In this document: piece after piece, positions 1 to 12,300 of the stretch
How the letters are laid out: each line of letters starts with the position of its first letter
Position numbering within the stretch: position 1 is the first letter of the stretch
Origin: Dactylis glomerata
Taxonomy: Eukaryota > Streptophyta > Magnoliopsida > Poales > Poaceae
Assembly: GCA_007115705.1 (NCBI GenBank)
Contig: QXEO01000553.1
Coordinates: 14,058,568-14,122,567, forward strand
Length of the DNA stretch: 64,000 nt
Direction: 5' to 3'
Notes under the pieces: generated by a model
Databases searched by the model: none
Told to the model about the DNA's origin: nothing
The model's input: only the letters and a program-made list of their open reading frames with translations
Made by a program: the position numbers and the translations under genes

Positions 1-1405
1 GCAACTGATATACCTAAAACAGCCTTCACTACCCGATATGGACTGTATGAGTACACCATAATGTCCTTTGGATTAACCAATGCCCCTGCCTATTTCATGA
101 ATCTCATGAATAAAGTTTTCATGGAGTTTTTGGATAAGTTTGTTGTTGTCTTCATTGATGACATTCTTATCTACTCCAAGTCGGAAGAAGAGCATGCAAC
201 CCATTTGAGATTAATCTTAGAAACTCTGAGAGAGCATCAGCTGTATGCCAAGTTCAGTAAATGTGAGTTCTGGTTGAAGGAAGTTGGATTCTTAGGCCAT
301 GTATTATCAGCGGGAGGAATATCAGTAGACCCAAAGAAGATCACCTCCGTCATGGAATGGGAAGCCCCTACCACTCAAACTGAAGTTAGAGGTTTTCTCG
401 GATTAGCGGGATATTACCGCAAGTTTGTTGAAGGATTCTCAAGCATTGCTAGACCCATGACCCAATTGTTGAAGAAGGACAAGAAGTTTGAATGGACCCC
501 TAAGTGTGAAGAGAGTTTTCAAGAGCTCAAGAAGCGATTGGTGACCGCCCCTGTCCTAACCATGCCAGATATCACCAAAAACTTTGATGTCTATTGCGAC
601 GCCTCCAAACTTGGACTTGGTTGTGTGTTAATGCAAGAAGGCAAGGTCATAGCATACCTCTCCCGGCAGCTTAGACCTCATCCAACCCATGATCTGGAGT
701 TAGCAGCAGTAGTTCTCGCTTTGAAGACTTGGAGGCATTATCTTATGGGCAACCGTTGCGAGATCTACACTGACCACAAGAGTTTGAAGTATATTTTTAC
801 CCAGAAGGAGTTAAACATGAGGCAAAGAAGATGGATAGAGCAGATCAAGGATTATGATCTGGAAATTCATTATCACCCCGGGAAGGCCAATGTGGTGGCC
901 CATGCATTGAGTAGGAAGCCATGCTCATTGAATATGATGATCAAGGAAGAGCAACCTATGTTGCATCAAGAGTTTGAAAAATTTGGATTGGAACTAGTCA
1001 GTCAAGGATTCTTAGCCAACCTTGAGTTTCAACCCACCTTGATGAGCCAAATCAAAGAAGCCCAGAAGGGAAATGAGAGTATTGACGGAATCAAGCGTAG
1101 AATTAACTCTGGCAAGGTGCTAGGATTTGAAGAAGATGATCAAGGAGTTCTTTGGTATAAAGGACGTATCTGTGTGCCTGTGGACTCAGAGTTGAAGGTG
1201 GTTATTATGAGAGAAGCCCATGAGACACCTTACTCCATCCATCCCAGTGGAACTAAGATGTACCAAGATTTAAAGGAACAATTTTGGTGGCATGGAATGA
1301 AGCGTGAGATTGCATCATTCATATCCAAGTGTGATATTTGTCAAAGAGTCAAGGCTGAACATCAACGTCCTGCTGGACTGCTGCAACCTTTGCAAGTTCC
1401 GGAAT
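1..1405 (+). pseudogene. Tekay1 pol fragment 1: RT, RNase H, integrase zinc finger
   Basis: Open from base 1 to the LARD1 insertion. RT is recognised by the FIDDILIYS catalytic motif near 150-180. RNase H shows YCDAS (about 594-608), LELAAV (about 697-714) and YTDHKSL (about 766-786). The last conserved RNase H aspartate, normally in a VADALSR motif, is histidine here (codon CAT at 901-903). The integrase HHCC zinc finger follows: two histidines near 1225-1245 and CDIC near 1330-1341. The polyprotein would replicate the element through an RNA intermediate. The apparent stop near 1465 lies in LARD1 sequence, so the frame is interrupted by insertion and shows no internal stop in this stretch. 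Confidence 0.9.
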
Positions 1406-1674
1406 TGTGGGTACCCCGGATTACCCATCCGGAATTCCCGTTATGCATACAACTCACGATCCCATGATCAGTATGTCATGAGTCCACATAACCGAGCTGA
1501 TATCAAAGTTACATCATCCATTATAGTACCGAATATAAAGTCTTACAATTGGTCACACGACCAAGACTGATAATGCCACGCAGGGCAAGTCTACAAATAA
1601 GCAGTGGATACCAAGCAGCGTTGATGACCCACATCATGCCTACAACCCTACAGGCAACTGACTGGGAGACGTCC

Positions 1675-1773
1675 CTAGTTCGCATCGGCGTCATCGCAAC
1701 CATCGTCACCTTCCTCGTAGTCTTCTTCATAGTCTGACCAAGTTAATAGCCAGGGACAAAGCCGTGAGTACAT
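1675..1773 (-). CDS. LTR micro-ORF, 32 codons, acidic (LARD1 3' LTR copy)
   Basis: ATG at 1773-1771 and TAG at 1677-1675. The product starts MYSRLCPWLLTWSDY and continues with a run rich in Asp and Glu ending DDADAN. The same start, core and final Asn occur at 9669-9767, 62773-62868 and, in the unrelated Tekay1 LTR, 27968-28060. Lengths are 99, 99, 96 and 93 nt, all multiples of three. It overlaps one arm of a conserved stem (1764-1788). No known family is recognised. It could be a translated microprotein, an exon of a spliced LTR transcript, or DNA conserved for another reason. Confidence 0.4.
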   Translation of the reverse strand: MYSRLCPWLLTWSDYEEDYEEGDDGCDDADAN

Positions 1774-3084
1774 TTGAATTGTACTCGCAAACCATCTAAA
1801 GGGGAGGGAACAATATGCAGTTTGGCTGAAGCAAGGAGAAAGGCTCTAATCTAGTTTATCCTATCTAGTCAATTTCTCGTGTCGATATAGCATGTCTTAC
1901 GACATTTCTATATCCTTATTAAAGAAGCATCTAGAAAACCTTTTTAGAAAAATCTCTAGGAAAGGGGGAAACTCATTTGGTTTTCAAGAGAGAGCCGGTG
2001 GTCAATCAAACATGATCACCTTCCTTTATAAAACCAGGTCAATCACACATGACCATCTCCATTCCCTCGGCAGTACCCTGCAAGTACTCCGAACCATAAC
2101 CGTGCCACGGCAGTACCCTTCGAGTACTCCGTCCAGCACCTTTCTCCACTTTTCCAAAATCATTCTTATAAAACCAAAACCTAACATTGGGTTAGGCAAC
2201 AGCCAGTTCAACCGTCCATATCCGAGGACTCGGCTATTTGAATAGTTTTACACTCTGCAGAGGTTGTACACTTTACCCACACCATCCGATAAATCCACCG
2301 GGATACCACCACGGACCGTCATACACAAGTATGCGGGGTTCGGATAATCGATCATAGCCTTCCATCTATCCACCTTAATACGGATGCCTACCCTGTGGAG
2401 TATACATCCCCGGCAAACCCTGGCCGTCTACCTCCATCGAGCGTAGTTCCAGTGCCACGGCGGGAGAAACCCAAGTGTCTTCCGGCCGGATAAATCTCGA
2501 TGGATCCCGATTTACTATTGCCCATAATCTGGCGGCAATCCGGATTCCAGGGTCCTCCAGACCCGTATATATTATGAGGCTCCCCGCACTAAGGCAGATA
2601 AACTTCCGACTAAGCCCCGTCCCATACCAGGGTAATGTGGTTGCATGGATTAAATTGCCCCGGGTGAGTACATAATCACCAATGTCTTTTCTTTAGAAAA
2701 CCACCAACTTCCTTCCCTTCAACCCAGTTTCCATTTGTCCCAAAAATCCTTTGGAAAACATTTTAGTGGAGTAGGTACTACTCCAAGGTTTTCAAAAACT
2801 CCTTTAAAAATCATTTCCCAGAGTGTTTCCCAATCCTAGAGTTTTTGGCTCCACTAGAAGTTTCCCAATGGCTTTGCTGCTATTCAGCAAGCCACTACTT
2901 ATAAGGGTAATGATAGGTGTTCAACGGGGTCTTCTCGAAGGATGATAACAAGTGGCTTGTGGAGCTTAAGCCAATAATAAATTGCTACAAGGAGTATAGC
3001 AATCTAAAAACATGCACTTTAAATAAGCAGTAAGAGACATGCAGCAGGTGTAATTAGGATTCAGATATGCATCAAGTTAGGTGG

Positions 3085-3168
3085 CTTGCCTTGGTTGGCT
3101 TGTCCCTGATCTTCTTCTTCATGGTACTCGTACACTTCACCCTCCTCGGTGCACTCCTCGTTTGATTC
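3085..3168 (-). other. Acidic open segment ending ANQGK (LARD1 3' LTR copy)
   Basis: On the minus strand this reads as an acidic stretch with EEE-D and a final ANQGK. It resembles 26751-26836 in the Tekay1 LTR (YQEEED, then ANQGK) with a one-codon length difference. It follows a possible splice acceptor (CGATAG) and has no start codon of its own, so it may be an exon of a spliced LTR transcript. The right LTR copy is at 11079-11162. Function unknown. Confidence 0.3.
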
Positions 3169-4853
3169 TATCGTCGGAGAGTAATAACACACAGTAAATA
3201 TACAAGCATACATGGTTCACACACATTTAGCAAACAATACCACACCATCAAAGAATATCAGAAGAAAACAAGTTTAGAAAATAAGACAAGTCTCCATAGG
3301 CCTTTAATTAGCAATTTTAGCTTATTAGAACTAGGGTTCCTTATTTGGTGTGATCACAACCACTTAGCAACCAAATCCAAGCATGCAGGCATAAATTGAA
3401 TCAAACAGCACTCCTAGCAATCATGCAGGTTGACAACAATCTTAAGAACCTAACAAAGTTGGATTTACTGAAAAACAAGTTGTGGTTAATTTCTTATGAA
3501 CTAACTAATAGGAAAATATCACTAGAGTACCAATTTAATCCTTAGATATTCTCTGCTACTCAGAAAAATATGAGGTCAAGTGCTTTGGAAAGCTCTTCCA
3601 GAACACAATCCAACAAAGTTGGATTCAGCACAAGATTTAAGTTTTACTGCAAGTTATGATTTTTCTAAGCTTAATTACACCCTATGCCATTTTAATTACT
3701 ACTGCAAGATTATAAGTCCTAAAATAGCAAAACCAGTGAGTCAAGCAAGATGCCACACTAAGCTACCACTGGAAGTTGGAATCACCCAAAAATAATATTC
3801 CTACTGAGCACCATAAATAAAACCATGTGAAGCCTAAGCATCACTAAGATAATTACTACAGGAGAGACAAACATCCTAAAATGGTAAAACCAGTTCCTAA
3901 TGCCTCAGAATACAACAAGGCATCACTGGAATTTGGATTCACTCAATTTCAATATACAAAACTCCAGATATGGATTTTTGAGTGAAAAGTAACTAGATCT
4001 ACCCAATTGAATACAAGTAATTCTACAGTAAACCATATGACATGCATGCAGTACCACTGGATAGATCTTGAATTAAGGAGTTCATGAAAATTTGAATCAT
4101 TCAAATTGGGCTTATAATTATTTTTCTACAAATTATACAATCTTGCAGATTTTAATTAAAGTTTAACCAATTTCCTGGAAAAAAATAACGAAACGGGCCA
4201 GATCTAACCAGATCCGGGCCCGATCTGGCGCCGGCCGGCCCAACTCCCGCAGCGCTCGGGTGGGAAGGCTTTTAAATGCCCGACACGCGGGTCTCGGCGG
4301 TCAGCAGACGCGGTGGCCGAAGGGGTACGAGGCGATGCTGGCCGTCCGATCAAGTAAAGATCAACGACCCAACGTCGTCTTCTACCTCCGACAGCGGGCG
4401 ACGGGGAGGAAACCCTAGCGGGGTCTGGGGATGGTGGCGGCTCACCTAGAGGCTTCCCCTGACGATGAGGACTGGTCGAGGCAACGCGGCGGAGGACGGC
4501 GAGCTCGGAGAGGGGCGAGTTAACCGATCTGGACGCCGGGATGAAGCTCGCGCGACTGCAACAGGAACGGCCGACTCGGAAGCTCAATGAAGTCCATGCT
4601 CTAGTGCTCCTGGTTCAAAACAGACGGCGGGGTTAGCATCCTATGGATGGCAGGAGGACATGCACGCATCGGGAGGGGGCTGTGAGGGTCGGGAATGGTG
4701 ATGCTCTTCTCGAGTTGCTTGCAGATCTAGAGGAAGGTTTCCTCTGTTCCTCGGCCAGCAGAGAAGGAGGAGCACCAGTGGAGTTGTTGGTGCTGCAGAG
4801 AGGAAGTGTGGGGGTGAAATGAGTGAGCAGGGAGGGGCTGTGGTGCTCGGATG

Positions 4854-4862
4854 CCTTATAAA
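4854..4862 (-). promoter_or_regulatory. TATA box of LARD1 3' LTR (copy at 12849-12857 in the 5' LTR)
   Basis: The minus strand reads TTTATAAGG and is followed by a GC-rich transcribed-type segment. The copy at 12849-12857 in the 5' LTR is the one expected to drive genomic RNA. It implies about 2.2 kb of U3 and about 3.4 kb of R-U5. Confidence 0.55.
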
Positions 4863-7091
4863 CAGAGGGGAGATGGTGTAGGTCGGTTTGGCATGGTGGG
4901 ACCCATGGAGAGGCTCTGGTTGGTCTAGGAGGACGGTGGAGAGGATAAGAGAGTCCTAGTGGGTGTCCTGGTCAGCTAGGATCAGAGGGGTGAGGCTGCA
5001 ACAACTTATTTAAGTTGGTTAAATATTTGCATGGATCCTCCTCTTCTTCCTCCTTTCCAAACACTAGAGGACAAAGGAGGGAGGGCTGCTACAGTAGAAT
5101 TTCGACCAGAGGTGTGAGAGGGTGCTGGGAAGGTCAAGGTGGTGGTTTGGTGAAGTTTCAAATAATTTTGAATGAGTGGGGTATAGATATGATGATGAAT
5201 GCATGCATGATGCAAAGCGTTGGATTTTGGGTTAGTCCCACATTGCTCCAATCAATGGTATGCATAGATGGATTAGATGGGTGTGATTTGATGAGTTTGA
5301 CCATATTGCCAAATTGGGAGAGTTTATTTGATGTTAGCAAGATCACCAAAATTGGAATGTGGAGGTTTGCACTATACCACTTAGGACAAGATTTTGAAAT
5401 TTTGAAGATGAACCACTAGGGTTTTTTGAGTCCATAGGGTCCTATAGGAATAGGAGGACATGGTAGGAGATTATAAAATGCTTGTTGAGAAAATAAAAGT
5501 GCATGAAATAATATAGGTACCATTCATATGTATTGTATAAAGCAAGAAAGATGGGATGGAGAAATTGTTATTTTTGATGGGGAAAAGTGATATTGTGCAA
5601 GAATAACATTTCCCAAAGCTAGTAGGGAGCAAATAAACTTATGGAGGAATTTTAGAATGAGTGTTGACTAAATTATCAAGAGGATCAATGAAAACTAGGA
5701 AGTGAAATCAGTTTTGACTAGGGTTCAAAACCTAGTCGCATAAATAGGTGACATACGTCAAGATGCACATGCAAGTGCATAGATAGTTAGAGTGGATCCA
5801 GAGCAAGAGGAATAGGTCAAAGAATGGCCTCTGAACCATTAATTTCGAATTCTAGGAGTATGAGCAAAAGTGCATATGATAATAGTCAAATGGTCAGTGA
5901 TTTGATTAGGGTCAGAAACAGGATTAGAACAAGTAGCAAATGACTTCAAATGACAAGGTGGCAATGGAAGGAATGGAAGAACACATGCCAAATATGAGTT
6001 CTAGGAAGGTACATGGCCATGGATAGAATGGATGAGCTTAATATAGGTGTTAAAAAATTGAATCTGTTAATAGACATGAAGATAGTCTGCACATTAGGTG
6101 TTTGATGAAATGCCTGCAAGAGATGATTTTCTAAATCTGAGTGAACCTTTTTATGGTTAGATAAAGATGATTCTATAACACCAGGGGTGTTTTCCTTGGG
6201 CTAGTTTGATTAGTCTTAAGATCCCTCAAAATGGTGCTCCTAATGTCTCATGATAAGACTAAGACATTAGAGTTAGGGATTAAGGATTGAGAGGAAAACG
6301 ACAAGATGGGTTTTATTTGAAATATAGATTGAGAAAAATCTACATGGGACAAAAATATAAATTGGTGGGTGTTGAAAAGGGGGTTAGGCCACAGGCCTAT
6401 CTAGGGATCATAGCTACTCACAAACAACACATCACAGTCAAACAAAGTCACACAAAGTCAATTCACCACACAAGGTCAATCATTTGCAGCTAATCTAGCA
6501 TCACCAGAAACAATGATTGAACTAGTCCTCAATGACGATCATGCCCTGGTCAAGTAGGAAAGAGTTTCAAAAAAAGGAGTAGAGCTTTTGAAGAGTTTTC
6601 AGAAATTAGGGGAGACATAGCATCTCCTTTTAAAAGTTCTCTTAAAAGTGATTGAAATTCTTTTATAAATATCAACAAAATAAAAGTTGGTAAAATAGTG
6701 GGACCACTCTACTTTGTAGGTCCAGATAATTTTGTAAATACTTGGTCTTGATAAAAGCTTTATCTCAAAAATAAATCTTGGCACTTATTTGGATAAATAA
6801 AATAATTTGAATAAAAAGGAGAGTTTAGCAAGATAATGGTTTTGGAAAATAGCTAGAAGCACAAATAAGGGCATGACCACAAGGGCACAAGGATTGTGTT
6901 GGTTCACAAAGGTGTTCAATAAGCAACTCAAGCAGACATCATTAACATAACAACCAAGACAAACAAGCAAGAAACAGTACTTCCAGAGGTTTGCTCAAAA
7001 AGTTTTTGTTGGCCCTCATTTTTGGCTCACCAAACACTACTTAAACAGGGTTATAGAAAGTGGGGTGTTACAGCTCTTCCCCCCTTAAACA

Positions 7092-7110
7092 GAATCTCAT
7101 CCCGAGATTC
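7092..7110 (-). promoter_or_regulatory. Hairpin upstream of LARD1 polypurine tract
   Basis: GAATCTC (7092-7098) and GAGATTC (7104-7110) form a perfect 7-bp stem with a 5-nt loop, 19 nt from the LTR boundary. Equivalent hairpins are at 24578-24597 in Tekay1 and 43664-43682 in Tekay2. Confidence 0.5.
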
Positions 7111-9382
7111 CTAAGTGTGGTACTAGAGAGGTGAAGAGACTAGGTTAGTGTTAGACTTTGAAAGGTTGCTCTTCCAACTTTTGATGATACTTCGAGCTGC
7201 ATCAAAGACTTGCTCTTGCCGAAGGTGTAGATCGTCTTCACTTGCTGCAGTTGATGGCTGAAGAGTTGATGTTGCCGAAAGTACCTTGTCGAAACCGTGC
7301 TGAGACACTTTTTAAGGTTAGTGGGGTCAAGCTATCTAGTATGTCCAAAAAGGATCCTACGAGAGTTAGAAGGGTTTCAACTCGCGATTGAGGTCTTGAA
7401 GAGTCGAGGCTTCTCGGGTAGCTCTTGATGGCTTGGAGTCGCTTCTTCCCTCGCGTAGCTTGATGGAATCTTCAGATCTAGGAGTCGTGCCTTGAAGCTT
7501 GATGTTGGCGTAGACCTTTAATCTCGAGCTTGCAGATGGTAGATAAGAGCATTAATGCTTCGGTCTTGATAGGCACGTCGAATTTTGTCATCTTAGTCCT
7601 CTATGCTTCCTAACTACCAAGGCGTAGGTTAGTCCTAATGGGAACCATTCTTCTAGGTCGTCTTGTGATTGAGCTAAAAACGCTCTAGGTGGCGGCGCAT
7701 CACCAACGGTGTGTCTTCCAGTAGTTGATGATATGTTCCTTCTTGTCTTCGGGTTGGTGGAGACCATTGAAGATCTTCTTGCTTCTCCATCTTCTTGTAG
7801 CCTTGACGATCTTGAGGTATGCTGGGATACCTTGAGTCATCGTCATCATCCAAAATGTCTTCATGCAGATTTCTACCCATGACATAAGTCAGTTTTGGTT
7901 TCTAACCCGTAAAAAAAAAATTTGAACGAGCGAGCGAGTTGGTTAGAAAAGTCTTCACTTCTTCTTGTTGCTACCTCCATTGATATCTCCTAAATGCAGA
8001 GTCGACATTGATGGCTTGATTTTGAAGAGTCTTCATCCTTCTATTTGCTTAGTGAAGCTCAAGCACGTGAGTCTTCGGGCTTCAAGTGTCGACAACGGGT
8101 TGATCTTTGAAAGTTAGGTCTTGGCCTTGATACTTCTATGCTCAATGTTAGTTGGCTAGTGAGAAGATTAGTAAGTCTCGGGATGTTTAAGAGGGTATCA
8201 TCAATGTTAGGAAATCCTAGATTTAGGTTAGTCAATTCCGGTTAGTGAAGTCCTTGTCTTCTAGAAGCCTTCCTTATTCCAAGCGGGTCTATCTTTTGCT
8301 TCCCTGACGTTGTGGAGAGGTCTTGACGAAGCTTGAATCTCGTAGCAGAATTGCTGTATCGGGCCTTGGGTCGGTGTTGCGAGAAGAGTTATAATCCACT
8401 CAAGGTTGGGGTTAGTGTTTGACTAATAAAATTATCTATGCTACTCGAGCTGACAACATAGATGCAAGAGAATCACACTTTAAATAGATTTTCTACTCGG
8501 AGTTTTACATGATAGGTGGTTTTTAAGGACGAGAGGCCAAAAACAAGCACATGCACAAGGTAACAACGCACACTCAAGAAACACAAAAGACAATTGCACA
8601 CACTATCAAGAACTCACAGGGCAAACATCAAACAAATACAGATATAACACTAGGTACTTCAAGTACCAACGATGCCTATCAACGCGCGATATTTGGGGTT
8701 AGTCCTATTCATCCTAGGGTCATGGTTGGCCATAGTTGCTGGTGTCTTCATTCTCCTTGACTCTCGCTTTAGCAGAAAATTTGATGATGGTTGTTGGTGA
8801 AGCTGCAGGGGTGTTGAACTGTCGATGTAGAGTTGGGAAGTGCAGATTTGCAGGTCTTCTTGTCTCGCATCACATGGTTGTGAGGTCTTCAGAGGGATTG
8901 CTGAAGTGTGCCATTGGTGGCATACACGCCCGACAAACCTAATAAATACTAGTCAAGCAACTAAGTACTTGGTCCTTGACGACTGCAAAAGTGCGAGTCC
9001 AGGGAGGAACAAGGTCAGTATCTTGACAGAGCCATTGGTGTGAACCAAAGGCAAAATATTGGTCATTACTCTTCTTTCTTTGCAGCTGGGGAGGTTTGAA
9101 GATGTCCTTCTGAATATCTGCTCCATCTTGAGCTGCTAAACTTCAGGTCTGTTCGGGGTACAACGTCCAGTATTTAATATATTGAAGGGGATGAGATGAG
9201 ATAGTAAGAGCAGTGAAAACCTTGGCAAACAGAGGGATAAGATTAGCAGTTTTTGATAAGTTGCGGATAGTATAAGCCACTCTATTGGCCAATTGGGGAA
9301 ACAAACTTTGAAATTAGTTTTATCCAAGATACTACTTTTCTATCTAACGCCCATGCTAACTAAGGTCTCCTACAGTCAAGAT

Positions 9383-9395
9383 GGCTCTGATACCA
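9383..9395 (-). promoter_or_regulatory. LARD1 primer binding site (initiator Met tRNA)
   Basis: The minus strand reads TGGTATCAGAGCC, the usual complement of the 3' end of plant initiator Met tRNA, four bases from the LTR at 9400. This fixes the element's orientation. Confidence 0.85.
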
Positions 9396-9399
9396 ACTC

Positions 9400-12300
9400 T
9401 GTGGGTACCCCGGATTACCCATCCGGAATTCCCGTTATGCATACAACTCACGATCCCATGATCAGTATGTCATGAGTCCACATAACCGAGCTGATATCAA
9501 AGTTACATCATCCATTACAGTACCGAATATAAAGTCTTACAATTGGTCACACGACCAAGACTGATAATGCCACGCAGGGCAAGTCTACAAATAAGCAGCG
9601 GATACCAAGCAGCGTTGATGACCCACGTCATGCCTACTACCCTACAGGCAACTAACTGGGAGACGTCCCTAGTTTGCATCGGCGTCATCGCAACCATCGT
9701 CACCTTCCTCGTAGTCTTCTTCATAGTCTGACCAAGTTAATAGCCAGGGACAAAGCCGTGAGTACATTTGAATTGTACTCGCAAACCATCTAAAGGGGAG
9801 GGAACAATATGCAGTTTGGCTGAAGCAAGGAGAAAGGCTCTAATCTAGTTTATCCTATCTAGTCAATTTCTCGTGTCGATATAGCATGTCTTACGACATT
9901 TCTATATCCTTATTAAAGAAGCATCTAGAAAACCTTTTTAGAAAAATCTCTAGGAAAGGGGGAAACTCATTTGGTTTTCAAGAGAGAGCCGGTGGTCAAT
10001 CAAACATGATCACCTTCCTTTATAAAACTAGGTCAATCACACATGACCATCTCCATTCCCTCGGCAGTACCCTGCAAGTACTCCGAACCATAACCGTGCC
10101 ACGGCAGTACCCTTCGAGTACTCCGTCCAGCACCTTTCTCCACTTTTCCGAAATCATTCTTATAAAACCAAAACCTGACATTGGGTTAGGCAACAGCCAG
10201 TTCAACCGTCCATATCCGAGGACTCGGCTATTCGAATAGTTTTACACTCTGCAGAGGTTGTACACTTTACCCACACCATCCAATAAATCCGCCGGGATAC
10301 CACCACGGACCGTCATACACAAGTATGCGGGGTTCGGATAATCGATCATAGCCTTCCATCTATCCACCTTAATACGGGCGCCTACCCTGTGGAGTATACA
10401 TCCCCGGCAAACCCTGGCCGTCTACCTCCGTCGAGCGTAGTTCCAGTGCCACGGCGGGAGAAACCCAAGTGTCTTCCGGCCGGATAAATCCCGATGGATC
10501 TCGATTTACTATTGCCCATAATCTGGCAGCAATCCGGATTCCGGGGTCCTCCAGACCCGTATATAGTATGAGGCTCCCCGCACTAAGGCAGATAAACTTC
10601 CGACTAAGCCCCGTCCCATACCAGGGTAATGTGGTTGCACGGATTAAATTGCCCCAGGTGAGTACATAATCACCAATGTCTTTTCTTTAGAAAACCACCA
10701 ACTTCCTTCCCTTCAACCCAGTTTCCATTTGTCCCAAAAATCCTTTGGAAAACATTTCAGTGGAGTAGGTACTACTCCAAGGTTTTCGAAAACTCCTTTA
10801 AAAATCATTTCCCAGAGTGTTTCCCAATCCTAGAGTTTTTGGCTCCGCTAGAAGTTTCCCAACGGCTTTGCTGCTATTCAGCAAGCCACTACTTATAAGG
10901 GTAATGATAGGTGTTCAACGGGGTCTTCTCGAAGGATGATAACAAGTGGCTTGTGGAGCTTAAGCCAACAATAAATTGCTACAAGGAGTATAGCAATCTA
11001 AAAACATGCACTTTAAATAAGCAGTAAGAGACATGCAGCAGGTGTAATTAGGATTCAGATATGCATCAAGTTAGGTGGCTTGCCTTGGTTGGCTTGTCCC
11101 TGATCTTCTTCTTCCTGGTACTCGTACACTTCACCCTCCTCGGTGCACTCCTCGTTTGATTCTATCGTCAAAGAGTAATAACACACAGTAAATATACAAG
11201 CATACATGGTTCACACACATTCAGCAAACAATACCACACCATCAAAGAATATCAGAAGCAAACAAGTTTAGAAAATAAGACAAGTCTCCATAGGCCTTTA
11301 ATTAGCAATTTTAGCTTATTAGAACTAGGGTTCCTTATTTGGTGTGATCACAACCACTTAGCAACCAAATCCAAGCATGCAGGCATAAATTGAATCAAAC
11401 AGCACTCCTAGCAATCATGCAGGTTGGCAACAATCTTAAGAACCTAACAAAGTTGGATTTACTGAAAAACAAGTTGTGGTTAATTTCTTATGAACTAACT
11501 AATAGGAAAATATCACTAGAGTACCAATTTAATCCTTAGATATTCTCTGCTACTCAGAAAAATATGAGGTCAAGTGCTTTGGAAAGCTCTTCCAGAACAC
11601 AATCCAACAAAGTTGGATTCAGCACAAGATTCAAGTTTTACTGCAAGTTATGATTTTTCTAAACTTAATTACACCCTATGCCATTTTAATTACTACTGCA
11701 AGATTATAAGTCCTAAAATAGTAAAACCAGTGAGTCAAGCAAGATACCACACTAAGGTACCACTGGAAGTTGGAATCACCCAAAAAATAATATTCCTACT
11801 GAGCACCATAAATAAAACCATGTGAAGCCTAAGCATCACTAAGATAATTACTACAGGAGAGACAAACATCCTAAAATGGTAAAACCAGTTCCTAATGCCT
11901 CAGAATACAACAAGGCATCACTGGAAGTTGGATTCACTCAATTTCAATATACAAAACTCCAGATATGGATTTTTTAGTGAAAAGTAACTAGATCTACCCA
12001 ATTGAATACAAGTAATTCTACAGTAAACCGTATGACATGCATGCAGTACCACTGGATAGATCTTGAATTAAGGAGTTCATGAAAATTTGAATCATTCAAA
12101 TTGGGCTTATAATTATTTTTCTACAAATTATACAATCTTGCAGATTTTAATTAAAGTTTAACCAATTTCCTGGAAAAAAATAACGAAACGGGCCAGATCT
12201 AACCAGATCCGGGCCCGATCTGGCGCCGGCCAGCCCAACTCCCGCAGCGCCCGGGCGGGAAGGCTTTTAAACGCCCGACACGCGGGTCCCAGCGGTCAGC

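Larger units (their letters stand above)
1406..7072 (-). repeat. LARD1 3' LTR (5667 bp)
   Basis: Pairs with 9400-15068. In its own orientation it starts TGTAACACCCC and ends with ...CCCACA. Landmarks on the minus strand: TATA box at 4862-4854, a GC-rich segment just downstream (about 4800-4200), an acidic open segment at 3168-3085, palindromes at 2262-2253 and 2245-2234, a stem at 1788-1764 and a micro-ORF at 1773-1675. Other open frames here (for example 5015-5419 plus and 4204-4587 minus) have no recognised family. Confidence 0.9.
7073..9399 (-). other. LARD1 core: polypurine tract, non-coding, PBS
   Basis: On the minus strand the PBS is TGGTATCAGAGCC at 9395-9383, four bases from the 5' LTR. 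The polypurine tract AAGGGGGGAAGAGC lies at 7086-7073 against the 3' LTR, preceded by hairpin arms at 7092-7098 and 7104-7110. No retrotransposon protein domain is visible between them. A short acidic frame at 7674-7880 (minus) has no recognised homology. There is an A10 run with a GAGC microsatellite near 7910-7940. The core must rely on proteins from another element. Confidence 0.8.

Noticed and set aside
7674..7885. Short acidic frame in the LARD1 core
   Set aside because: No gag motif and no second copy for comparison; treated as non-coding.
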